Shown here piece after piece: positions 11,640 to 22,568 of a DNA stretch of 64,000 bases. The translations under genes were made by a program, and so were the position numbers. Each line of letters starts with the position of its first letter. Position 1 is the stretch's first letter. The DNA comes from Dysidea avara (Eukaryota; Porifera; Demospongiae; Dictyoceratida; Dysideidae), in the NCBI RefSeq assembly GCF_963678975.1, contig NC_089275.1, forward strand, positions 22,505,977 to 22,569,976. Reading direction: 5' to 3'. Under the pieces are notes generated by a model, which was given only the letters and a program-made list of their open reading frames with translations, did not search any database and was not told the DNA's origin.

Positions 11640-12090
11640 TTTTCATTTACAGGCTCGTTCTGCCCGCTGCTGGATGAAAGATGAAAAGAAAAGCAGAAGC
11701 TGGTCAAAGATGTGTTTTTGTTACGTATGTACATTATACGTATACATATATTCCATTGTTAAACTTAACAGTACGTATAGTTGATGTTATATAATATTTT
11801 ACATTTACCATTTTGATTACATGAATGTGAAAGTTTAGTGGTTTCATAAATGCAGGTATTTATAGCATTTACATACTAAAATTTATGAGTACAGTTTGAC
11901 ATCAGATTTGCCTAGTTTCCCCATGTCCAGAAAAGTAGTCAAAACTTTTTTACTTGGTTTACTACAGCCTAGTAGAATGTCTGCAAAGACTTCATTGACG
12001 TTCCTGCAGAAGTGCATATTGAACCTAATCAATGAATGAAAGTCCTTTGTGAAGTAAATCCCAGCTCCTTAGCATTGACAGCAGCATCCC
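11640..12090 (-). pseudogene. diverged copy 2 of the 6.5-7.3 kb exon-like remnant
   Basis: Nucleotide similarity to 6590-6680 (GGATGAAAGATGAAAAGAAA-type block) and to 7000-7120 in the same order. The minus-strand peptide FADILLGCSKPSKK aligns with the IFLGCNKPGRK block of copy 1. Stops and indels interrupt it. The two copies are about 5 kb apart in direct orientation, so this is a local duplication. Confidence 0.4.
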
Positions 12091-12300
12091 ATACCATATC
12101 CCCTGCAAATTTCTAAAGGTTGTCGTGATCTTTCATGTGCAAACTCTTAGTATCTTCTTATAAGCATCCTTTTCACATCAATAAATGGCTTCGGGTGGGA
12201 ATCTTAATCTTCAAATTAGAAATTTATCAAATGTACTGTATAGTCCCTACCAATAGAAAATCTGAGGCTACAATACATGACTGCTGTTTTCCAGTGTTAT

Positions 12301-12340
12301 CACATACACACACATGTGCACACACACCCACACTCACATA
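12301..12340. repeat. CA-rich microsatellite
   Basis: Imperfect run of ACACACAC-type repeats, also containing CACATGTGCACACAC. Confidence 0.6.
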
Positions 12341-12653
12341 TGTACAATCGGATATTTTGTTTGGTTTTGCTACATTTAGCCTATACTACTGTGAATACAC
12401 AGCAAGTTTACATAGTTGTGGTGAAATATGCAGATGATACTTCTAGTGGACACTTTGTGACCATACTGTTATAAAGAGGTTGTCATTTTTCAGAGGTAAC
12501 ATTTTATTTAAAGAAGTCTATCAACCTGCAATTTTGGTTTATAGTCTGTTATGATACCTCAGAAACTGTCCTTTATATACCAATGTTAAATGTTACTGAC
12601 AGTAACAGTGTTCTTGACAGTAACAGTGTTCTTGACATGCTGTTATATTGATG

Positions 12654-13089
12654 TATAGTAAAATTTTTAATGTAGTGAAGGTCACTACTTTTTGTAGTGA
12701 CCGTCACTACATTATGATTTCACTACAATGTAGTGAATTAAAATGTAGTGAACGTCACTACTTTTTGTAGTGAACGTCACTACATTATGATTTCACTACA
12801 ATGTAGTGAATTAAAATGTAGTGAACGTCACTACTTTTTGTAGTGAACGTCACTACATTATGATTTCACTACAATGTAGTGAATTAAAATGTAGTGAACG
12901 TCACTACGTTTTGTAGTGAACGTCACTACATTATGATTTCACTACAACGTAGTGAATTAAAATGTAGTGAACGTCACTACATTGGTAGTGACCTTCACTA
13001 CTTTGATAATTCACTACGTTGTAGTGAATCTAAAAGTAGTGAACGTCACTACATAAAGTAGTGACGTTCACTACTTTGTTTTTACTGTG
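12654..13089. repeat. palindrome-array MITE, copy B (expanded)
   Basis: About four tandem units of roughly 66 bp, each holding two GTAGTGAACGTCACTAC palindromes plus GATTTCACTACAATGTAGTG, then a further irregular stretch. The right end reads GTTTTTACTGTG, the complement of the family start; the left end (ATAGTAAAATTTTT) is degraded. The units differ by very few bases, so the tandem expansion is recent. Confidence 0.7.
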
Positions 13090-13190
13090 TGTTAAAGCTT
13101 TATAATCACCTCAAAATGCTAGCATAATTCCTGATTCCCACACATACCCATTATGCTTGAAATTATGCCGGCATAATCGCCGCATCCCTA
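13090..13190 (-). mobile_element. terminal ~100 bp of the hAT-like MITE family
   Basis: Runs from TTAAAGCTTTATAATCACCT to the family end, the complement of TAGGGATGCGGCGATTATGC. It joins palindrome array B directly at the point where copy A joins the other half of the same MITE. Confidence 0.6.
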
Positions 13191-13195
13191 TAATT

Positions 13196-13447
13196 CACAG
13201 TAAAAACAAACTAGTGAACGTCACTACTAAATGTAGTGAACGTCACTACTAATGTCTGCCACAATACTCACTATTTTTGTGTAGTGACGTTCACTACTAA
13301 TTTTGTAGTGAACGTCACTACATTGACCACCAAGTAGTGACGTTCACTTCAAAAAGTAGTGACGTTCACTACAAAAAGTAGTGAGCGTCACTACTTAAAA
13401 ATAGTGAGTATTGTGGCAGAGCAATTCACTACTAAATTTTTACAGTA
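13196..13447. repeat. palindrome-array MITE, copy C (complete)
   Basis: Complete ~250 bp unit: CACAGTAAAAACAAACTAG start, seven or more palindromes, the words CTGCCACAATACTCACTATT and its inverse near the two ends, and a TTTTTACAGT end. Nearly identical to copy D at 21754-22005. Confidence 0.75.
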
Positions 13448-14358
13448 TAATAGCTATGCAGGCCATGCAGCATAGTTATAATCATGCACACCTTTTTGAT
13501 AGTTAAATTAGAGCTTATAATTATCTGATCATCTATTTTTATGTGATACTCAGATGCAGTAGCATGCAAGGTCAAATGGTATGCTCCCCAGACAAGTTTT
13601 TACATGCCTTGAAATCACATCTGCATGGAAAACTATCATACAAAGCCGTGATATTTCCTGGTAGCTAATTTTGTACCAAAGTACCAATTGCAACTTATTC
13701 AGTCTCAATAATGTCTATCCTGTACAAGACATTAAAAACATAGTGTTACTTCCATGACGACACATGCAAAATCTCTAAAAATGAAGTTTATTATTTTGTG
13801 ATTTGGAAGAAATTTTGATTTTAATTGTTATAATGAGATGTCAATTGGATGATTTACTGGAACTTAAAAATCGACATAGTTATAATGGATTAGATCAACC
13901 TTAATTTTAATAAGAGCAGTAGTCACATGTCACTGAATTTAGAGTAACTATCACAATGACTTTGTCATACTAATATAGATCTGTTCACAGAATTCAAATA
14001 GTTGAAAATTTGTCCTGCACTGGGTCCTAATTTTGAACTTTTTGAAGTATAATTTTAGTAGCTTGGAACATTACATGGAATGTATAAGAATGGCCCACAC
14101 AGATAGGATATACAAATATGTACATACATTAAATTGTTGTCTTGAAGCTTGCTTTTAGGCGTATATCTCAACTTTTGATTTTATTTTACATATCCTTACA
14201 GCTAGTAGTCAGCAGAGCCACTCTTCCCTATACCATCAACTATGGAGTTGGAGCAAACCCTTGGTTTCTGCTTTTGATAGTTACTATAATTATTGCTAAT
14301 ACTGCCCCCATGCATAAGTAGGATCAGTATTATACATACCAAATAGTACATTACATAT
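13448..14358. other. intergenic stretch without recognised feature
   Basis: AT-rich; no exon, repeat or inverted structure was recognised before the LINE coding part begins near 14359. Confidence 0.3.
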
Positions 14359-16365
14359 CAAGCCTAAATTTAAGAATGTTTACACAAATAAAGATGTTAT
14401 ACGATTAAGTAAAAAGAAAAGGTCACTTTGGAATGAGTATTGTAGTACTCTCAGCACTTTGGATTACAATAGATTTGCTAAAGTACGTAATGATCTTCGT
14501 AGTTTGACTCGAAGGCTGAAGTCTGATTATGAAGAAAACCTTGTTTCAAACATCAAAACAAATCCAAAAGTATTTTGGAAATATGTCAATTCTAAAATGA
14601 AGACTAGATTACCTGTGGATACTTTAAGGACTATAGTGATAATGGAGAAGCTGTTTCAAATCTAGATAAAGCTAATGTTCTTAATGAGTATTTTGCAAGT
14701 GTTTTTACCCAGGATGATTTAAGAAATATGCCTTCTTTACCTGATGTATTTAATGATGTACCAATGGCTGATATTCAGATCTCTGATAACAATATTTATG
14801 ACAAGCTATGTCACTTAGATGCTAATAAATCACCCGGTCCAGATGGTTGGCATCCCCGTTTTTTCAAAGAAGCAGCTCTTGAATTGTCAAAACCTTTAGC
14901 GGTATTGTTTCAGAAATCCTTGGACACAGGTATAGTTCCTAATGATTGGAAACTAGCAGACGTGGCTCCAGTGTTTAAGAAGGGTGACCGTAAACTCCCA
15001 TCTAATTACAGACCGATTAGTTTGACTCCACTGATTTGCAAGGTATTGGAATCAGTGATCAGAGATAAAATGTTTGACTATCTATTTAGGAATAATCTAT
15101 TAGCTAATGAACAGCATGGTTTTATGCCAAGACGCTCCTGTGTTACACAACTTTTAACTGCACTACATTACTAGACTGAATCTCTTGAGAAAGGCGTCCC
15201 TGTTGATGTACTGTATTTGGACTTCAGTAAGGCCTTTGACTCTGTCCCACATGAAAGATTACTTTTAAAACTTGAAGCTTATGGCATACAGGGCAAAGTT
15301 CTGCAGTGGATTAGATCTTTTCTCTCTCAAAGGAAACAGACTGTTGTGATTAATGGTGTTAAATCAGCTACAAGTAATGTGATCAGTGGTGTGCCTCAAG
15401 GATCTGTGATTGGCCCTCTTTTGTTTTCAATTTATGTTAATGATCTTCCCAGTGTAGTATCATCCCAAGTGTTGTTGTTTGCTGATGATGTTAAGTTGTT
15501 TTGCCCAATTGTAAACCAGCAGAGTAACTTTCAATTGGAACAAGATCTCTTATTACTAAAAGAGTGGTCAATGAAGTGGTTGCTGAATTTCAACATTGTT
15601 AAGACATTTGTTATGCATCTGGGTAACTCTAACCCATGTCATATATACTATATGGATGGACAACCCCTACAGGTAGTATCAGAACATCAAGACTTAGGAA
15701 TAATAGTAGATTCTAGCTTAAAGTTCCATAGCCAAGCAACCTCTACTATAAACAAAGCCAATCGTGTATTGGGATTCATCAAAAAATCATTTAACACTCT
15801 AAATAGAAAGACCCTTCCAATACTCTACAAGGCTCTGGTAAGACCTCACCTTGAATATGCTAATGTTGTATGGGGACCCAATTATATTGGAGATTGTGAC
15901 AGGATGGAGAGAGTGCAAAGAAGAGCCACTAAATGTGTTCAGGATCTGTCCAGTTTGGAGTACGATGAACGTCTGGTTACCCTCAAGCTTCCTACATTGT
16001 CATATCGAAGGCATCGTGCTGACATGATTATGGTATACAATATCATAATCTTACAAGGGAATGTTAATCTTCAACCTGAATTATTTTTCCACCTGAATTT
16101 GTTAAGTGCCACAAGGGGACATGACTTCAAACTTTTTAAACCTCATGCCCAAAAGAATGTTCGAAGTAAATTCTTTTCAGTAAGAACCATCAATTCATGG
16201 AATAATTTACCCAATTATGTAGTGTCGTCTAATTCTACTGACAACTTTAAAATTTTGATTGATAACTTTTATTCTTAATGTAATTGTTTATTGTAATGAG
16301 CAGGACTCACAGGCATAATGCCTTTTTCTCTGTATTTAATAAGAATAATAATAATAATAATAAAT
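14359..16365 (+). pseudogene. CR1/L2-like LINE reverse transcriptase, 5'-truncated and broken
   Basis: A non-LTR retrotransposon polyprotein lacking its endonuclease. The frame opens near 14359 (LSKKKRSLWNEY), shifts by one base near 14627, continues through SPGPDGWHPRFFKE, DWKLADVAPVFKKG, YRPISLT, meets a TAG stop at 15172-15174, and resumes with the catalytic core: motif A DFSKAFDSVPH, motif B GVPQGSVIGPLLF, motif C FADDVKLF. It ends with SFFSVRTINSWNNLP-like sequence and a stop at 16276-16278. A short 3' UTR follows, then an (AAT)n tail at 16342-16363. One frameshift plus one nonsense change make it inactive in this copy. The tail and WNNLP C-terminus fit CR1/L2-type elements. Confidence 0.85.
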
Positions 16366-16734
16366 ATCAAAATGAAAATGCAGATGTTATGTCTAGACTA
16401 TACCTTTTAGCCTTGTTGAGTATGAGGAGGAAGATTTTCAGAAAAAGGCACAATGATTTTACTACAGCATGCAATATGCCAACATTAAAATTAATTATAT
16501 AGGTCAATTTACACCAACGCCACGTAGCTGTAATAGGTATAACTTGCATGAAGGAAACTATCCAATTGAGCAGTCAGATATTCCTATAGAACATGCAGTC
16601 AGAAATTGATTTTTATACATAATGTCACTGAAATTAATTAACAATCACAAACATGTTTATTTAACTGCACTCAAAGTACATATAGTTGTCAAGTATATTT
16701 CACAATATTTTTGTAAAATTATATTAGGTACGAG
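16366..16734. other. intergenic stretch, nothing recognised
   Basis: AT-rich sequence between the LINE tail and the inverted segment at 16735; no supported feature. Confidence 0.25.
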
Positions 16735-17190
16735 AACCTTGGTTTTGTGCAATAAATCGCGTTTCGCATGCCGTAATTGATTAAAGTATTCGTAATCTAG
16801 CCTTCGCTGGAAGTTTGTACTTGTACTGAGTAATCATTTCCATAATTCAACACACTTAAAGGTACTTATGTGCACGAGACTGCAGTATTTGTTGGATCGT
16901 GGAGGAATTTTGCTAAATCAGGCGAGGCTGGTCTCAGCCAGATGGTCAACAAACTTCAATCCACACCATATTCTGCACACAGGTACTTGACTTGGAGGTG
17001 ATCCCTGCAGTAAATGTTGCAGTATTTCCTGCAAGTCTGCTGTGCTCCAGATCACGAAACGTCTTTTTTTTTTCGCCGATCGGCGATGCGCGCGACGCCA
17101 CTACCAAATATTAATTAATTATATTAAACTACCTGTGCTCCAAAGTAAGAGTGGACAACCTCTCAAAGCTTGAGAGAGAGTTTTGGCCCA
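16735..17190 (+). repeat. dispersed segment, inverted partner of 120-600
   Basis: Reverse complement of 120-600 over nearly its full length. Shared landmarks are GAGACTGCAGTATTTGTTGG, GTCAACAAACTTCAATCC, CGCCGATCGGCGATGCGCGC and TACCAAATATTAATTAATTA. Frames are disrupted relative to the partner. Confidence 0.55.
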
Positions 17191-17468
17191 AAAGAATAAC
17201 ATTGTATGTATATTACGACAGCGAAAAATCGATCGAATTCAAGGTATTTCTGGTTAAATTTGCTGCCACTCTAGTGTTTTCTTGATTAGACCTACCCCTA
17301 CACATAACTATAGTTTGTAAGTCGATTTGAAGATATCGATTTTTTGGTTTGCGGATCCTACTATAGTTCATAACCCTGCTTGTTGTGCCATGTTTTCTCA
17401 TGGTAATTCCAGCCTTTAGCCAGATTCCGTCTTCCAGCCTCAATGAATAGCTAGCTAGCTCCTAGCTG

Positions 17469-18417
17469 CAGTGGCGTAGGAAGCACGGATGTTGGAGCAC
17501 CCCCACAAATTTGTCTGCGCGCCGCTAAGTAATTAATAGATCACATGATCAGGCTAATAGGATTCTGACGTCACGATGACGATTCCGATGTTGCAGCTCT
17601 AGCTGTTTAACACTAGCGCGATTATTTGTGATTCAGAAGAAGTATAGAAAACGATGGATTCACAATCCAACACGATGTCACGTGTCGATCTCCATGTGCA
17701 GAGATAAATAGGATTGGAGTACAAGATTCCAATCATAGTTAACATAATTATTCCAGTTATAAAGGTTACGGAAGCGACGAAGGTGAGAACACCGTTAGTA
17801 GCAGTAATAATGTGGATAATATTGAACAAGAAGGTGTGTACTTGTGTGTCAGTAGACTACCCAAGTACGTGTGTTGGGTATACCCTTCTTACCTGTTTAT
17901 TGATGGTAGCTGTTACTGAGTTACAACAGAGAGATGTTAATTAAGTAGTCTGGGGGTGCATGCTAACTGAACAACTTGTTGCTTCAGAGCAGATTTGATG
18001 ATTTAATTGTTAAAGCATTTACATTTAACATTAGGAAATAAATCAATAAATATAACTGGTATGTCCCTATATAAATGACGATTTTTATATAATTCGGCCA
18101 AGGCCATTCTTCCATTCTAGAGAATACATACACACTATAATAATACATAGTGAGACATTTATACCAGTACAATTGCATGTAAATTATTGTAATACAATGT
18201 TATAGGGCTTTAATCCAAATTTTTAATTTAGGTAGCTACTGTACTATGTGCATGTATGTAATCATTGTTTTGTCCATAAATATGTAATTTACAATGATTT
18301 GAGCCATACAATTCTGAAAATGTCGTCAGCGTCTGGAGGCTGTGCCCCCAGACCCCCTGCGGGTGAGTCCGCCTCCCATCTCAGCACCCCTGCCCGAAAT
18401 ATCTTCCTATGCCTCTG
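17469..18417. mobile_element. hAT-like MITE (~950 bp)
   Basis: Ends CAGTGGCGTAGGAAGCA and the complement of CAGAGGCATAGGAAGATA. The right subterminal part is GC-rich (GGGGTGCTGAGATGGGAGGC, complement) as in widespread invertebrate hAT families. No clean 8-bp duplication was found at the flanks. The interior has no convincing coding frame. Confidence 0.5.
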
Positions 18418-19426
18418 AGCTGTATCAGAAAGTCATAATACTGTAGTTGCTTCAGTTTTATTGATATAATTTAAAAATTGTTAAATAGCTGCTGATATTT
18501 TTTAGTGATGAGCCGTATTGAGAATTCTAAGAACCAATACAGTATTAATGAAATAATTGAAGTCATTCAATAATTTTTGCAATTGGCATTTGTGATTATG
18601 TTCATCTAAATGGACAGTTTGGACATTAAACTGAAGCAAGGAGGTATGTAAAACTAGAATATCAATATTCAGTGGAAAATTGTAGTATTTAGAAATTACA
18701 AATCAGATAAAATGCTTTGGGATGGCTCACATGTAATGTTTATGCCAATGGTATCCTGCAATTATTCTTGGTATTTGCAATATATTGCGGTATTTCAATT
18801 ATCACAATACCAAAAATACCATTCGGTGTGTATTAATACCTTATAATCATATCGAAATATTGATTTATTGCCCAGCTCTATTTTATGAGTAGCAATGTGT
18901 TTCTTATATTTTTAAAGGTGAACCGATACCAATACCAGTATCAGTATCGATGCTGATACCAGTGGTATTGGTATTGGTACTCGGTAGCTATTGCAAAGGT
19001 ACAGATATGACCAGTAGACACTCACCACTTTTATTAAACCATCTCTAGCTAAGTTTCCAGTAGTAAATAACTTACAAACTAGAGAAAATAAAGCTTTTGT
19101 TACTCTTTTCCAAGTATTGCTACCACTGCTTGAAGGTTCTTAGTTTACTAATTTGTTAAGATGCCTTACTGTAGTTATACTGATAGTAAAGTGTTAGTAA
19201 ACTTAAGTATATGGAACATAATTATTTTACTAAGTTTTAAACTCTCAGTAAAACATCAGTGAATGCGGGTTTACTGAAAAACTACTAAAATAACAAACAA
19301 TTAACTGTTCCATATACTGGGGATATACCACTGTAAGATACTTCAAGCAGTGCATGTACATTGCTCTGTGTGTATTCTAATAGAGCACATGAATCCTTTG
19401 TAGTTAAATGACAGTGCAGTTGTTCC

Positions 19427-20331
19427 TAGGGACCCGCCGATTATGCTCATAATTTTACCTATTATTAGGGATGCGGCGATTATGCCAGCATAATTTCGGG
19501 CATAATAGGTATGTGTGGGAATCAGGAATTATGCTAGCATTTTTAGGTGATTATAAAGCTTTAACAGTAGGAAAATCTGCAGATTGCATAATTCCGTTAA
19601 AAAAGATCGAGATACTCTAATAGAGCAGTCAGAAACTCTAATAGAACAGTCACCGAATATTATTTACTCTAATAAAGCAGTCACATTGATATGAAATACT
19701 CTAATACAGCGACCAGCTAAAAATTCAAGACTATTTGAAGCTTAAACATCAATGAAAATGGGCTGATACAGGAATAAACTGTCATTATTAGCCAATTATG
19801 GTGGCATAATTTTGGGAATAATGGGCAATTCTCAAAAGCATAATAGGTGATTTTTTGAGCACTGCTCAAAAGCATAATGCTCAATTTTTGGAGCATAATA
19901 GCCTCATGCCTACCTATTATGCTATGCTGCACTGCTCAAAAATTCACCTATTATGCTTAAATTAATGCTCAATATTTACCTATTATGCTCGATTATGCTC
20001 AATGTTCATGCCTTAGTTCATATGCTTTGCTACTAGTTTAACACTATATAGAAAGAAAAAAATGAGTGGCTGGAACACAAATAGTAAATTCTTGCTGTAT
20101 GCCTGCATGTAAGAGACAAGATCGATATACTCTAATAGAACAGTCAGTTTGATGATTGTTCTATTAGAGTTACTGACTGCTCTATTAGAGTATATCGATC
20201 TTATTTTGCAATTGTCATTTTTCCAGCAAGAATTTACACTATCGTACAAATATTTAACCTATTATGCATGCTCAATGCTTTTAGGTACCTATTATGCTCA
20301 AAATTATGCCAGCATAATCGGCGGGTCCCTA
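19427..20331. mobile_element. hAT MITE with perfect 8-bp target duplication
   Basis: Ends TAGGGACCCGCCGATTATGC on both sides in inverted orientation, flanked by GTTGTTCC at 19419-19426 and 20332-20339. Inside is a second element end, TAGGGATGCGGCGATTATGC at 19466, and six or more CTCTATTAGAGTA-type motifs at about 19615-19700 and 20135-20185. Much of the body is made of short repeats of AGCATAATAGG. Confidence 0.8.
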
Positions 20332-20637
20332 GTTGTTCCTCAAAGAAATAAGTTTATGACTATTTGGCTTGCTTCTTTATGAAAAGGTTTGGTTGCAAGG
20401 TTGTGGCAACTGGCAAACATTGTAGAATTATTGGATGCCTACGCAATTAATTACCTTATCAATAAGCTTTATACAAGAAAACTGACTACAAGCAATTATG
20501 CATCTATCAATGTCAAGCCCCACCCCCCAGGAGTCCCCATACACCAACAGGGGATTTGACATCAAAGCCTTGCTAACCCTGGAGCTGCTTTTGACAACGG
20601 AAGTTTGTTGTGCCAAGAATTATTCTATAGGTAGCTG

Positions 20638-21128
20638 TATAGACGGGTTGCCTTTTTAAGGCGTGGTCGTTTTACCGTAAATTTTCCACATACTTTCCGA
20701 GTTCGCTAAGTCAAAAATGTATTACGGCTATTGGAGAAAATGAACGTTTCGGTTAACTTTAGCAAGCAGGAGTTAGCCAGCCTTCAGAACAGAAAGTATG
20801 TTATAGAGAAAGGTTCGAGCTATAACATATCCAGCGTGTAAGGTGAAGGCTGAACGAGAAGATGATTTTCTCTCAATCTCGGGTTTTTGGAAAGCGATAA
20901 AACTCACTGAAAACATTCTTTGTAAGACTTTGCTACTACTTAGAATGATAGACTGGATGATTTTAACTTACCTTGTACCTTTGAAGAACCAAAAACGTTT
21001 GCCTAACTATTTAAAAAAATGGGTTTTTTGTTGACTTCTTGACCAACATTGTAATCATGCGTAAAACGGAAAGTCGCGTTTGTTCGCGTTACACAAGGGA
21101 CACGCCCTAAATAGGCAACCCGTCTATA
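20638..21128. mobile_element. TIR MITE, ~490 bp
   Basis: Inverted ends TATAGACGGGTTGCCT, continuing with TTTTAAGGCGTG on the left and its imperfect complement on the right. No coding frame recognised. Confidence 0.6.
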
Positions 21129-21179
21129 GCTAAATCTGAAACTGATGGTTCTACAAAATTGAAAAATAATTTGTTTGAA

Positions 21180-21456
21180 ACCACTATAAACTTGATGCCA
21201 CTAACTACAGTCACATGAGGACACCCCTGTCGTTACATCATCCCTCCAATCAGAGCTGAGACTTTTGCCAACTCTTTCCTACCCTCCACTACCAAACTGT
21301 GGAACGAGCTACCTGAGCCACTAGTGATGATAGACAACTTAAACTAGTTTTAAGGATCAACTAACACAGCATGTACAGGTTTTGTTATAACTAGCACTTA
21401 ATTGTGATTGTATCTGTGTGTTTATATTCCCTGTGAGGATCTAAACAATAATAATA
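21180..21456 (+). mobile_element. 5'-truncated LINE, 3' end
   Basis: The plus-strand frame reads IRAETFANSFLPSTTKLWNE then LPEP, a CR1/L2-type RT C-terminus. It is followed by a short UTR and a short (AAT)n tail near 21447. Only the last part of the element is present. Confidence 0.55.
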
Positions 21457-21753
21457 AATCAAATCCCCTATAGAAACCTCTCTGTGAGGTGGGGACATAG
21501 TGGGGTTTTGACAAGCTTCTTTGCCACCAGTACTGGGGAATTTGACACTAGAGTTTGTCAAATTCCCTGTATTCCCCCACATTGATAGGTGCATTTATAG
21601 TAATCCAAAAATTAATGATGTTTATCTTGTTTAGCTGTTTATACGGTAAAGAATATTTTGAAACTTGATTCAACTGAGATCAATCAAGCTATACAATCAC
21701 TGTGAAATTTTAAGTATCACAACAGTGAAATTTCTATAATATAAACTTGTCTA

Positions 21754-22005
21754 CACAGTAAAAACAAACTAGTGAACGTCACTACTAAATGTAGTGAACG
21801 TCACTACTAATGTCTGCCACAATACTCACTATTTTTGTGTAGTGACGTTCATTACTAATTTTGTAGTGAACGTCACTACATTGACCACCAAGTAGTGACG
21901 TTCACTGCAAAAAGTAGTGACGTTCACTACAAAAAGTAGTGAACGTCACTACTCAAAAGTAGTGAGTATTGTGTCAGAGCAATTCACTACTAATTTTTTA
22001 CAGTG
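21754..22005. repeat. palindrome-array MITE, copy D (complete)
   Basis: Nearly identical to copy C. Ends CACAGTAAAAAC and TTTTTACAGTG; TA is present on both outer flanks, consistent with a 2-bp TA duplication. The near identity of C and D indicates recent spread. Confidence 0.75.
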
Positions 22006-22568
22006 TAGGCTTCAATGCTTATAGTATCGGTATCAGCAGATAATTTCAGTACAAATATTTGTATCGGAATTATATAGTATCGGTAAAAAGTGGTATCGAT
22101 CCACCTCTAGTTTCTTGATGGCCACACCTTAGTTAAAAAATACAAGTTAGACTACTTTCAGAACAATATGTGACATACCCATAATCTTAATGTGGTTATT
22201 TGTTATATAATAAAAGATATGATGTCTAATAGAGGTTAGGTTACGATAAGGGTATATACCAGTATATTATTTACTTCTGTAGCAGTGGCACATGTGGGGG
22301 TGAGCCCTACCAGCAGACTTTTTAGTCTGAGATGAGATACTCGCAATAGAACATAAATTCCTAAGATCCTATACATAAATTACATAAATAAATTCCTAAG
22401 ATCCTGTACATCACGAACATTTAACATTAACTCCATAGGATTGTTAAGTGAAACAGGTACATATATAATATGAAATTAATAAACATTTGTGTATTTACAA
22501 AATCATTATTAAAAATCTTAGTACATGTACAACTATACATCTCAGATATGCTACATCAAATAGCATTG

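Larger units (their letters stand above)
18904..22110. mobile_element. composite nest inside a hAT-like element
   Basis: Left end AAAGGTGAACCGATACCAA (about 18917) pairs with the right end AGTATCGGTAAAAAGTGGTA...CCACCTCTA (about 22078-22109). Between them lie further elements: a hAT MITE (19427-20331), a TIR element (20638-21128), a LINE 3' end (about 21180-21456) and palindrome array D (21754-22005). Outer ends are diverged and a possible GTTTCTTA/GTTTCTTG duplication is uncertain. Confidence 0.45.

Noticed and set aside
12654-13447. CRISPR array
   Set aside because: Repeats are palindromic, occur in both orientations, spacers are tiny and themselves repeated, and the context is eukaryotic.
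17599-17944. Short frames rich in Ile and Val on both strands
   Set aside because: They lie inside a hAT-like MITE, overlap each other and show no family motif.
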